Positions 41,696-52,787 of a stretch of 64,000 nt of DNA are shown piece by piece. Every line of letters begins with the position of its first letter. The stretch's first letter is position 1. A program made the translations under genes and the position numbers. Source of the stretch: Clusia tigrina (Eukaryota; Arthropoda; Insecta; Diptera; Clusiidae). The DNA lies in the NCBI GenBank assembly GCA_920105625.2, contig OV050030.1:173403315-173467314 (forward strand). The letters run 5' to 3'. The notes below the pieces were generated by a model. It was not told the DNA's origin, searched no databases, and was given only the letters and a program-made list of their open reading frames with translations.

Positions 41696-43978
41696 TTATA
41701 TTATACTGCGCTCTCTGCTACCCGCTGGTCCATTTGACGACCGTCGTTGTCGGAGTGAAGTCCCTCGATGAACTCTGCATACCTTCTGTGCCTGCGGTAC
41801 TCTGCTGAGTGCGTCCGCATTTAGATTCTTTTTCCCAGGTTTGTATATGATTTCAAAATCATACTCAGACAATTTGTGTCTGAACCTGGCTAGCCTAGAC
41901 GTTTGATCTTTCAAGTTGGCTATGCCTCTCAACGGCTGGTGATCAGTGTATATCTTGAATGGGCGTCCTAGCAGATATGCCCTAAAATTCTTTGTAGCCC
42001 ACACTATGGCTAGAAATTCCTTTTCTATTGTGGAGTATCTCTTTTCCGTGTCGCTAAGCGCTCTGCTTGCGAATGCTATTGGTCGGTCACTACCGACTTC
42101 CCCTTGTGACAATACTGCCCCTAATGCTTCATTGCTAGCATCAGTGGTCAACAAAAAGGTTTGCTCAAAGTCGGGGTACGCCAAAATTGGTGGCGAGCTA
42201 ATTATTTTTTTTAGCCTCTCGAATGCTTGCTGACATCTCTCTGTCCATTCGAACTTTGCTTCTTTACGTAGCAACTTATTAATTGGCAACGCAATTCCGG
42301 CTAGTCCTTCCACGAACTTTCTATAATAGTTCACTAGTCCTAGGAATGCTTGCACTTCCTTTTTGTTTCTCGGAATCGCTAGATTTTTAACGCATTCCAC
42401 TTTCTGCGGGTCAGGCAGTGCTCCTGCTTCTGAGCAACGATGGCCTAAATAAACCACCTCTCTCCGCAAAAATTGACGCTTCTCCGTGTTCAATTTCAAA
42501 TTGTGTTCTCGTAATTTCTGGAGTACCTTGCACAAGCGTTACGAATGCTGCTGCAAGTTCTTCCCATAAATTACAATATCATCCAGATACACAAAACAAT
42601 CTAACCCTTGCAAGCCTGTTAGCACATGGTTCATTAGCCGTTGGAAGGTAGCCGGTGCTCCTGTTAATCCAAACGGCATTCTATTAAACTCATAATGCCC
42701 TAAACCGGTGCTGAACGCGGTTTTCTGCTTATCCTGGGTATCCACCAGAACTTGGTGGTAGCCACTCGCTAAATCAAGCGTAGAAAAATATCTACTATGC
42801 CCCAATTGATCCAGAATCTCTTCTATCCCTGGTATCGGGAACACCTGCTTGATAGTGGCGTCGTTCAATTTCCTAAAATCGACGACCATTCTCCACTTCT
42901 TCTGACCCTGAGCACCTCCCTTCTTTGGTACCAAAATTATTGGTGAGTTCCAAGGCGAGATACTCGGTGAAATTATGTTATCTTTTAACATTCCCTGCAC
43001 TTGCCTATTTACCTCATCTTTGTGAGCCTGTGGCAATCTGTATTGCTTCTGGTTTATTGGTGCTTGATCCACCCTAGTAGGTATTTCATGCTCTACCTCT
43101 GGTGTATACGTCACCTGGTCTCCTTCCAGCAAAAATATGTCATGGAATGACGTACAAATGGCCTCTATTGATGCCTTTTCTTCTAAATTTACGCTTGGGT
43201 CTAACCTCAGTGATTCTAGCACTCTCTCCATTCTTTTCCTTATATCTACCTGCTTAATCTGATTGACCGTTCCATAATTCGCTTCCTTAAAGTTATCGTA
43301 ACTAGTGAACTTAGGTCTAAAATCCTCATCCATCAGATAGTCATTTTCTGAGGCGTTGAGTACACAAGCGTACACCTTACCCTTGTCAACGTGCGTTATG
43401 GTTTCTCCCATATATACGCCCTCCGCTAGCTGCTGCTTGTGCAAAACAACAGTCCTAAGTTTCGTATTTACATGCATAGTAACTACTCTGGTTGACCTTG
43501 CATTTACTACCTCCATACTATTCTTAACCTTACTCACGGTTCCTTCCTGCCATGACTTTAATGGAAGAGTGAGAATTCAATTCTTATTATTATCGTAAAA
43601 CGATAACTGCTTGTCGAGCGCATCCAGTATGGTGCGTCCCCAAAGATTATCGCGGCCAATTATCCCATCAGCCGGGATACCTTTCCTATCCACTTCCACT
43701 GCGTGCACTCTAAAACTCATACCCTTAACTCCACTGTGCCCTTTTCTGAGCGACCCCAAAGTCCTAATGCACCCTCCAAACGCTCCGTTAAGCGTTCTTA
43801 CGTCCATTTGATTAATGTCTAGCCCCTTTCGTAAAACACTAGATTTTACGAGGCTAGTGTCCGCCCCTGAATCTACTAATAGCACTAGCTTTCCACTCGC
43901 TGCTTCCTCGCAGGGCATCTCGATGAAGGCATCACCTATCCTGCTCATAGCGAAGCAATGTCCTTCTGTTCCCAACAT
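41696..43978 (-). pseudogene. pol: D protease, RT and RNase H; two stops, integrase missing
   Basis: Protease (from 43978) keeps the catalytic motif LLVDSGADTSL near 43865 and IIGRDNLWG. A stop at 43577-43579 precedes the linker-RT frame (43537-42539), with FRKLNDATIKQVFPIP, LDLASGYHQ, MPFGLTGAPATFQRL and YLDD. A TAA at 42536-42538 falls where A2 has CAA and splits RT from its thumb and RNase H (42535 onward: TTDASNEALGAV; STIEKEFLAIVWA; IYTDHQPLRGI). The frame ends at 41696 soon after the deletion that removed integrase and env. The hydrophobic segment before protease seen in A, B and E is missing through an in-frame deletion near 44010. Confidence 0.9.
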
Positions 43979-44115
43979 GGACGCGTATACACTTCCTAAC
44001 TCTTCGTGATACTGGAGAGCCTCCTGCTCCTCCTTCTCCTGGACTGTAGTTCCTACATAACTAGTCCCACGTATTTCCGGCCTTATTATTACTCTCTTTA
44101 TTTTGGCTTTCCAGT

Positions 44116-46483
44116 CTACTGGCCTCGACTGGGCCGCTGGAAGTTTCCCTGGTTCCTTTGTTGGGATTGTCTATCCCTGCATTCCGCTACCCGATGTCCC
44201 ATCTGTCCACATGAGAAGCATCTCAACCCCTGTTGGGTGTTGCGTATTTTTGGTTCACTTTTGGAATTCCAATTTGGTTGCTGCTGACCACTCCCAGTTT
44301 TTAAAGGATTTCTTCCTTGGTTAATTCCTTCTGTTGAATTTACTTGGGGACTACTGAAGTTACCCCTGCTGTCCCTCAAGGGTGGAACCGGGCGCCTCGT
44401 AGCTGGCTGCCTTTTACTCTGATTCCATTCTGTGTCCCCATGGCACTGTCTACTTGCCTCATGACCATATGTTTGGCACTCCATACAGTAGGGCGTGTTT
44501 TTGCGTGTAATGCACTCATCCCTTGTATGACCTTGCTTACGGCAGAACGAACATGTGGGTGCCCTCTGTACAAACCCCCTGTACGGATTTCTCGGATTCG
44601 CGGCTGTGTTGTCGGAGACACCGGGATTATGTGCTCCTCTGTATATGTTTGGGACGTAATTACTTCCATCTCTGTTCACGACAGCGGCGGTGAACATGTC
44701 CTGTCTATTTTCCAACATGTGTACCTCACCTAACCCAGCCGTACTCCGTTCCACGAGAACTTGTGCTCTAATCGCTTCTTCTACTAATTCCTCCAGAGAT
44801 CCTGTTCTGCTATTCAGCATATGAATCTTTAGAACGGTGTTGCGGAGCCCCACCACGAAAGTTGTCAACACCGACTCGTCAACTTCGTGTAATAACGCTG
44901 TATCTCCAATGCCATTGTACTTATTCCTGATTATTTCCTGAGCCATCATCTGAAGTGACTCTAAACGCCTGGCAAAGGAACGTATGTCTTCACTTGCCAG
45001 CTGCTTCCCGATTCTCATTTCTTGGGTTATGTCTTCCAAAGATCTCTCCTTCAGATAAGTTCTCCTTATAAGACCGTAAAGCTCGTCCACACTGGCGAAT
45101 TGCTTTGGCAACACAAGGTTGTACGCGTCTCCAAATAATCTTTGCTTAACACAGTCGAAGAAATCCTGCAACTCATCAGGGCTTATGCTTCGCTTTGCAA
45201 GCTCACAACCTTGAATGAATCTGTTAACTTCTGACCGTAAATCTTCTGAAGCTGCACCAGTAAACACAGGTACTAGCCTGGCCACTGTCTTTGAAATCTC
45301 CTCTATACCCATTTTGCGTATTTTTGTTTTACTTATGACCGGTAAAACTGGAGCGCTATCTTTGTGGGTGGTTCTTAGATTCACTTCTCCCGGATCTGAG
45401 AGGTAATTGACCAATGACGGACTCAAACTAATTAGTCTTCGATCGTTTGTTCGTACAGGCGCAATATTGTCCACAGTATTGGGCTTTTCCTGTACCATTA
45501 CTGCTTCTGGCTCTTTTGGCGGATATCCCTTATTTTTATTAGTTACCGGACGTTCTGGAGAAAAAGGCTCGACCCCGATTTCAGATGCGCCAAACAAAAA
45601 TTCCGCTTGCCTTTCATCATTAAGTACTAATTTTGGCCATGCGGCTTATCCCTTCTGGTGTTAAATACTCCGGCCAACGTACTTCCGGAGGCAATGTCAA
45701 TACTGTCTGCGTAAATCCAGCTGATGCTGATTTTGATCTCTCCCTATTCAGTGAGGTCCTATTGGTCACCCGTCCTCTTTTCAATTCCGCACACTCCTTT
45801 TCCAACAGCGTTGCTGCTTCGTCTCTTTCCGTCAATCTCTGAGAAAGTTCCTTTACCTTCTTCTCAAGATACTCTTTTTGTGCTCTCAAATCTTCTGTTT
45901 TCCTATGAAAACTGAATAACTTTTCTTCTGTTCTTCTTTGGATTGCCGTAAAGGCTTGATCCGCTACTTCGAATGGTGACACAGCTCCTCCGGCATTCGC
46001 CTGCTTCCACAATTCCTGAGCTTCTTCCCTGCTCGTACTCGCTTCGAACTGGTCAACTATTTTCCCAGTAAACAGTTCCACCTCTGACTGCATTGATTTC
46101 AATCTGTTCCTTACTTCCTCGTCTGATGAAACCAAACTCACAGTTTGTTACCCTAGTCCTTCTAATTCAGAACTAAATGTATCTGCCCATTCATTGACCA
46201 GACTATTTATGTAGTCTGCGTATTTTTCCGCAAAATATTTTCCCTTGCCGTACTCAAATGCGTGAGGCAACAACAGTCCGTGATTATTGTTGAACTCTCT
46301 CCCTAGATTTTGCAACTGAGTTATTCGCTTGCGGTAATACACGTTGTCCTTACGTAAACAGCCGTCTTTCTTAAAGTTACGGACCAGCTTTTCAATCGTT
46401 TCGCCAATTTGCTCCTGCCTCAGCAGTAATCCTTGCGCTTCCTTCGTCATATCCCAAATGCCAGAACAGATGTCGTATCCCAA
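44116..46483 (-). pseudogene. gag: D gag, one stop and one frameshift
   Basis: Starts near 46483 (MGYDICSGIWDMTKE). A TAA at 46148-46150 is followed by the same frame (to 45620), and a frameshift near 45610-45640 leads into a long frame (45597-44116). Features: coiled coil (EYLEKKVKELSQRLTERDE), capsid-like middle with FIQGCELAKRSISPDE and RSFARRLESLQMMAQE, then knuckles CSFCRKQGHTRDEC, CMECQTYGHEASRQC and CFSCGQMGHRVAEC. The capsid half differs from A more than pol does. Confidence 0.88.
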
Positions 46484-47585
46484 TTACAAATAAAAATCCA
46501 ATAATTGATAGAACTTGTTATTAACTTATCCCAATATTTTATTCCATCTTACTTATTGATAAATACCAATTTAAAAAAAACATTCCACCGTAAATTCTAT
46601 ATTTATATACATATTCTGCTATACTTGTTTTCCATCACAAAGTTCCGCTACCTACCGGCGTCCATTAAGTCCTTCCATCAATGCAAAGTGGTCCTTGACT
46701 TCCTCACAAATACTCCTTGTTTTCCTCTCACCATCCTTAATACTCCCAAAAATCCATAAAAAAGGCCATATATTTGTAAAAACCGAAATTTGCTTTACCG
46801 GCAAAAGTGTCTTGATTCATTCCCGGAAATTTGAATCCATGTTTAAAAATAAACCCGTAACGTATGCGCCACATAATAGCAGCATTTAGCTGTTATCTTC
46901 AACATTGCTACGCAAATTGTAGTTTCCGAACTACAAAAAACTTTAATGCAACAACACATGTTGTCTGCACCTCTTCACCTAATACCCTAGACTCAAAATG
47001 CCAAATATTTAAATCAATCTTTATTTTGATTTCAAAACAATATAAATTGACTCGTATAAATGTCCCTACCGACAAACAAACACAAATCCCCTATCATAAC
47101 CGTACGAACCCTATACCGTGGCACGTTCTTTCCGAACCAAACCAACCGGTATACACAAGTTCGCAATTCAATAACGCAAAATCCGTGAATAAACAGACAC
47201 GTCCCACATTCCCCGAGAATGCTGAAACAAAATGTATTATAAAAAGAATGAACCTGATTTCAGTGAAACAACCCTATGCAACCTGACCGTAAGTAGAAAG
47301 TTTTCTTTTAAATCGACCTATTGTCACCTAACCGCAGCGGCTAATCAGCCCCAATGCTGCTTCTTCTGCATGACCGGCGCAAAAGCGCCCACACGGCCAC
47401 CGAAGAATCGTCGACAAAATTCACTTAGATACTAGAATGTCCTACCATAGACATACTCACCATTTTCGTTCCCTCCATTGCCCTCCTCTGGGATGGTTAT
47501 CCTGATGGTTTCCTATTGGTGGATTCCCGCGTAGGAGTGCTCTTTTCCTGGCACTCGACGTTGGATCCTACCGGCTGCGCCAAAA
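46484..47585 (-). promoter_or_regulatory. D leader and primer binding site
   Basis: The primer site is TGGCGCAGCCGG near 47571-47582, three bases from the LTR. The leader ATG is at 47478-47476 and the donor GTGAGT at 47460-47455. The leader matches A near the LTR and again near gag, but lacks the block that holds the arginine-rich exon in A. The hairpin motif GTAGTTTCCGAACTAC is near 46918. Confidence 0.6.
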
Positions 47586-47675
47586 TGTTGGGGTCCTCGA
47601 GTCCTTGCTTGGCGGGTGAGAGACGTCCTGTCGCCGTTTTCAGGCGCGAAGCTGAAAAATCAAGAGCCCTAACGT
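47586..47675 (-). repeat. Element D 5' LTR, truncated
   Basis: Matches the first 90 or so bases of 40783-41258 (TGTTGG...AACGT) and then switches abruptly to B gag sequence. Confidence 0.85.
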
Positions 47676-47805
47676 TCAAATTTGGTCACAGTTTATTCCT
47701 CCCAGTAGTGAAGGGATTCCTTCCTTGGCTAAATCCTTCTATGGAATTACCTCTTGGTCAGTTGAAATTATTCCCACCTTCTCTCCTGATCGGATCTGGG
47801 CGCCG
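47676..47805 (-). pseudogene. Element B gag fragment (unit 1)
   Basis: Matches 54070-54199. It encodes part of the Arg/Asn-rich spacer between Gag knuckles (reading GFSQGRN-like residues). It ends in the CGCCG target site of the Transib-like element. Confidence 0.7.
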
Positions 47806-49162
47806 CACAGTGGTATTTTGGCGGAAAAAATACATTTTTCCAAGTACCCTATTCTGATGTTTGACGGATTTAGCTGAATTTAGCATTGTTTAAATAAGAA
47901 CAATTCATTACAGTTCTTTCCAGAATGGTAATTTTTATACTAAATACAATAATCGAAACTCAGAAAATGTTTTTTCACCTAAAATGATTGAAATATTTGT
48001 TAACTAGAGCAAAGTTTTTTCCTAATAATTTTCGTTTGATTGCGTCTTTTGTTACTTTTATATAAAAATATTGCACTTTTTCGACAAAATGAAAAAAGTA
48101 TGGGATCAATCCATCAAGTATTGTTGAAATTATAAGCGATCAAAGAGGAAGCTACCTAAATACCAACTTTTCCCCTTTGATGGACAAAAACTTCGTTACC
48201 TCCGTCTACCTCCGTGTTCTAACTATATAGAAATGAAAGTTCGAGATGTCTTCTTTCGATATAAAAAAGAAATTTTTGCCCGAATTTGCCCTTTTTTGAG
48301 TTATTTCGATTTAAATGACAAAAAAGTAAAAAAAATTGAAAAATATTGAAAAAAATTTAAAAAAATTAGGGCATACTTCTAGGATTTTGCTAATTTGTAA
48401 AAAGCTTTTTAATTAACGTAATGGCAACACCTGATTAAAAATCTTTGTAAATCAATAACAATTATTGTAATGTTTACGAATATAGGCCATAAGAGGTATT
48501 AGATGACATTCGCAACAATTGAGCGTTTTTTTGCAAAGAAAAGTATTTAAAAAGTATGTTTCGAAATGGTATTAAGCAATGATAATGTCAATGGGCGAAA
48601 TAATTGTTAGACCATGCCCATTTCCAAAACACAACTTCTGTATCTTCTCAGATATAAATAGCCAAAAATTCAGTTCAATCTCTATATTGAAACCCATTTT
48701 GAAGCACTTTCCACACTTAAGTTTATATGGGAAGTGGGCGTGAAAGTTCACCGACCATGCCCATTTTCACAGTACAGTATATATATCTCTTCAGATATAA
48801 ATTACCAAAATTTCACTTCAATATCTATTTTGGAATCAATTTTGTAGCATTTTCTATACTGAGTTTGTATGGGAGGTGGGCGTGAAAGTTCACCGACCAC
48901 GCCTATTTTCACAGCACGGTATATATATATCTCCTCAGATATAAATTACCAAAATTTCAGTTCAATATCTATATTGAAACCCATTTTGTAGCACTTTCTA
49001 TGTTGAGTTTGTATGGGAGGTGGGCGTGGAAATTAACCGACCACGCCTATTTTTTGAATTTTTCTTAATCTCTAGCCAAGAGTAATTTTTGCCAAAATAG
49101 GTGATCCTCTGATTACTCCTTCTATTTTTTTTCCTCAATATGTATGGGGTCGTACCACAGTA
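47806..49162. mobile_element. Transib-like non-autonomous DNA transposon, copy in unit 1
   Basis: 1,357 bp between CGCCG direct repeats (47801-47805 and 49163-49167), inserted in B gag. Left end CACAGTGGTA; right end, read inward, TACTGTGGTA: a 10-bp imperfect inverted repeat with two mismatches. Known Transib transposons have ends starting CACWRTG and make 5-bp CG-rich duplications of the CGNCG type, so both features fit. No transposase frame is present. The interior holds a three-unit tandem repeat. Confidence 0.65.
48610..49038. repeat. 143-bp tandem repeat inside the Transib-like element (3 units)
   Basis: Three units of about 143 bp start GACCATGCCCATTT, GACCATGCCCATTTTC and GACCACGCCTATTTTC, each with CTCAGATATAAAT and ending in GGGAGGTGGGCGTG or close variants. 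The last two are the most alike. Confidence 0.85.
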
Positions 49163-49859
49163 CGCCGCGTCGCTGGCTGTCTCCTACTCTGGTCCCATTC
49201 TTTGCACCCTAGGCACTACCGATTTGCCTCGTGACTATATGCTTTGACATTACATACAGTAGGGTGTGTTTTTGCCTGTGAAGTATTCATCCCTTGTATG
49301 ACCTGGCTTACGGCAGAATGAGCAATGGGTTTTGTTGGCTCTCAACAGGGAATATTTGGTCTCTTTGCTTTGGAAATCGGCTCACAATTCTACCGACATC
49401 ACGTGTGTTCCGTTGTTGTACCACACACGCCTCTCCAGGCATGTTAGTCCAGCAGATTCCACCTGCTTTCGTTCGCTGTTGGATTGCTGCTTCACCGGAA
49501 GAGACCGCTTCAACTAGCTCTACCATACTCCTCTGCGTTAGATTAAGTGTGTAATTTGCTAAATACCTATTTATTAGGCCTGCTTTGAATACAGAAATCA
49601 TAGCCCGTTCTACTTGAGCCATGTATGCTTCAATGTCTGCTGTGCTAATTCACTACCTTCTTTGAAGCGCCTGATCTCAGTTCTCAGATCATGCAGCTCG
49701 ACCCCTGAGAACATGAGCACTAACTTTTCCACCGCATGATTTACCTCCAGTATAACCATCTTACAAGCTGTGATTATTTTATCTGGTGTTATTATACTCA
49801 ATAGCCACTTCAATGTATATCAACTGAAGTGCGCCACACGATTAACCCCACAAACTCAT
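49163..49859 (-). pseudogene. Element B gag fragment (unit 1, knuckle and capsid part)
   Basis: Minus-strand pieces encode KAGLINRYLANYTLNLTQRS (frame 49622-49308) and VILEVNHAVEKLVLMFSGVE (49813-49610), matching A gag. The knuckles lie near 49310-49160 with frame breaks. It is cut at 49859 by the duplication junction. Confidence 0.8.
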
Positions 49860-49944
49860 AGAATAAGCAGTTTATGAAGATATTATTGTATTTTTAGTCT
49901 GAAGTATGGTATGTTTAGTGTAAAATTTTATCATTTTATAGATC

Positions 49945-51792
49945 ATGTTAGTGATGTTGATTGCGGTTACCAACGGGATACGTGCAGAAGTGCGGTTGGA
50001 CAAACTACCGAAAACGGATGTATTGATGGAGAAAACAGGAGATGTATGGCTCGCCAAAGATTATTGGGTGGTTGTTACTGAGTTTCCACGAACAGAATTG
50101 AGGATTATTGTAGAACAATTCAAAGGAATGCAGGAGACCGAGCTAAAACGTAGATGCGATTCTTCGACTTTGGAAATAGATACTATAATGAAAAGATTCT
50201 TGGAAAAGGAGAAGACATTGTCTCTAAAAGGAAGGATACGCCGGTCGCTAATAGATGCTGGCGGTGAAATTCTCAAATGGGCAATTGGTACAATGGACCA
50301 CCAAGATTCAGATCGGATTTATGGTCACTTACAGGACCTTGAGAAGAAGCAATCAAAGACGTTGTCATTGCTGGGAAAAGAGGTGACTGTGATGAGAGCA
50401 GGTTATCAGGGCCTTCACGAAGCAGTGAATAAGACTTTCCAAGAGCTGGAAGAGATGCATTTGGCGTTGGAAGGCATTGGAAGGAGACATGAGGAAGCAG
50501 AGGTGAACTTAGCAGAATCTTTCATGTTGGGGAAAGTTGTTTCTGAGGAGATGCCGAGGTTCCAGGACCAACAGCAAACGGAGATAGTGGTGCTTGATGA
50601 TTTGATACATGTCAAGCTACACCCGTTGTTCCTGACGTCTGATGAGTTACTCAATGCGGCACCAGTGTCGATGAAAGGAATTTCATGGTATAGCGAGGCA
50701 CCGGAGCGGTTCTATGAACTAGCCGAGGTTCGCACAGAAGAGGCGGAGAACGGGTTGAAAGTAGTCATAAAGATTCCAGTGCCATTATTGGAGTTATTTA
50801 CGATGCACAAAGTGTACCCAATGCCCAAAAGACTAAACCCAGATTGGTGCGTGCTGCCGAAGACGAGATATGATTACATAGCAGCAAGTCAGGCACAAGA
50901 GCACTACATCGGCCTATCAATAGAGGACGAGGGGAAATGTCGAGAGGTGGGCACAACAAAACGTTTATGCTATCATCCCGGGAAAGTGATTACGCGAGAA
51001 AGCGATTACTGCGAGATAGAAGTCTTGAAGCATGAACAAGATCAATGCGATCACATAGCCATTCCAGCCACGGGAGGAATTCTGGTAGCTACCAGAACCA
51101 TAAACAGATGGCTCTACCATTTTGACGACCAGGTGATTTTCACGGCGGTGTGCTCAGATGAAACCACACGGTTGGAATTAGTAAACACCGGGTTTATGAC
51201 CATCGAAGCTGGTTGCAGAGTGATTGGCAAAGGGATAATGCTGGTCCATAAAACTCAAGAAGAGTCACGGTACAAATTCTCAACGTCCGTCATGGGAACA
51301 AACCGTTTAAAGACGAAACTGCAGGAGCTGCTGGAAAATCACAAACGAAGTGATTCTAGCCATACTCTCACAACACCGAACACAGTCTGACTCATGCATT
51401 TCAAGGATCTACGGAGAACCCTTACAACGAACAGCAGAGCGATCAGCGATTTGGTAAAGGAGGTAGAAGATGTTAAAAGGGTGTCACACCTCACCAATTC
51501 CTGTGAGATAGTGCACACCTGGATGAAGGGAGGGGTAGCCAGTATAGCTGGTCTCATCCTGGTGATAATGATGGTGACGACGCTCATTTCGAAGAAATGG
51601 TGCAAGATAGTAGCGGCCCTTCACAGACTCGAATCAACCACACCAACGGCGCAGCAAAGCAACCATACCGACAACGGCAGCCGACAACCGGATCATCAGT
51701 TAGCAGAGATTGTAGCATGTAGCTTAGATGTAAATATCATAGCGAAATATAAGATTTTAAGTATAGGAGCAAATTGTATTGTACGCCAGTGA
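49945..51792 (+). pseudogene. env: Element A env copy in unit 2, one stop
   Basis: Duplicate of A2 env starting at ATG 49945 with the same signal peptide. The first 481 codons are open, through the basic site GRIRR (residues 96-100) and ectodomain, to a TGA at 51388-51390, where A1 and A2 have TCA. The same frame then runs from 51394 to 51792, including the membrane segment and a tail ending NCIVRQ. It lacks the 5-base deletion of A2, so that lesion arose after the duplication. No gag or pol accompanies it. Confidence 0.88.
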
Positions 51793-52169
51793 GAAAAGAG
51801 TCGATGAACGACCAAGCATAAAAAAGGGAATAGAACACAAAGAAAAAAAAGAGGAAAATAAAAATATAATAAAAGAACAAGATAAAACAAGAGAGAAAAG
51901 AAAAACAAAAGATTACAAAAGAAGAAGTAATAAGAGAGCAAAACAAAAAAGAAAAAAAAATCAAAATAGCATAAAGAAAAGAATATAAAAAAGGAAATAA
52001 AAAGAACCCAAAATATTAAAATAAGGCGAATTTGAAAAAAAAAGAAAAAAAAATTATACACATGGATTGTAAGTTTAAGAATGTGCACAGCTTGTTTAAA
52101 GTGCAGAAATGATTGTAAACTCTCATTAGAAGTTAGTTGCACTAACTTCTTTTAGAAAGAGGGGAGGGA
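51793..52169 (+). other. 3' non-coding region and polypurine tract (unit 2)
   Basis: Purine-rich A runs, then AGAGGGGAGGGA just before LTR 4. Confidence 0.7.
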
Positions 52170-52649
52170 TGTTGTGAGTTAGAACCAAGCTACATACGTG
52201 TAGTTGTCTCACAGCATCGACTCCTAATAGATGCCACACTCTGTTGGATTAGCATGTTTAACAATAAGACATACTTTTAGGGTCTAAGTATTTTAAGTTA
52301 ATGTGATCTGTGTAATGTTATCATGTAAGCTTTTAGGGTATTACAGTTCCACAGTCGAGTCGACGAGGGCAGCGTAATGCACCCTCGCCACTTTTGAAGT
52401 AGGTCGGTTGGCTTGACCAACTGATAGCAATTACCAGGTGCGGAACTGGAACACCAGAAAGGACTGAGATAGATGTAAAGAAATAGTATATAAGATCTAG
52501 GTTTCGTAAGAATAAATCTTCTTGTAATTTCAATCTTGAAGTGGAAAATGTTTTCAGTTAAACGTTAGGGCTTTAAAGTTTTCAGCACGCGCCCGAAGGA
52601 ACCGCGACAGGACGTCCCCCGCCAAACACACAGGGACAAGACCACAACA
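52170..52649 (+). repeat. Element A LTR 4 (duplicate of LTR 3)
   Basis: About 480 bp. It shares the short deletion near the TATA box with LTR 3 and has a private deletion near 52256 (CATG|TTTAAC, missing CTAAAATTG). CACC follows at 52650, as after LTR 3. Confidence 0.9.
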
Positions 52650-52780
52650 CACCCGTTGAGCCTTTGCATCCACAACAAGCTTCTGTAGGTTGGCTTCTGG
52701 AAGGATCTCATGGTCATGCGCCATATAGGCCGAGACCAGCCAGTACCCTCCCTTGTCAGTTTCCAGGCAGACGGCCGTTA
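52650..52780 (-). pseudogene. LOA2 endonuclease fragment, duplicate
   Basis: Near-identical to 40430-40560, with the same junction ACGGCCGTTA plus seven A to element B. Confidence 0.85.
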
Positions 52781-52787
52781 AAAAAAA

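Larger units (their letters stand above)
40783..47675 (-). mobile_element. Gypsy-like element D, integrase and env deleted
   Basis: Minus-strand relative of A. 3' LTR 40783-41258; partial 5' LTR 47586-47675. The interior goes from RNase H (residues LNADALSRVPQ) straight to a remnant resembling the last env codons, so integrase and env are gone. Gag, protease and most of RT are the best preserved of all copies here. A CCAACATTTTGGCGCAGCCGG-type LTR/primer junction lies at 47571-47590. The right LTR is truncated at 47675 by a deletion that also removed host B sequence. The expected target duplication (ATAG at 40779-40782) therefore has no partner. Confidence 0.87.
37632..49859. repeat. Tandem segmental duplication, unit 1
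   Basis: Contains A2 env-LTR 3, the LOA2 piece, B fragments and the Transib-like element in the same order as 49858-56254. Unit 1 is longer because element D (40783-47675) is inserted, and it lacks the segment matching 53003-54069. The breakpoint between units shows only AT as shared sequence. Confidence 0.88.

Noticed and set aside
47497..47857. Open frames across the D leader/LTR junction
   Set aside because: They span the primer site, the truncated LTR and B sequence, with no conservation.
51696..52142. 148-codon hydrophobic minus-strand frame rich in Phe/Leu
   Set aside because: It is the reverse complement of an A-rich tract; the apparent hydrophobicity comes from TTT/TTC codons.
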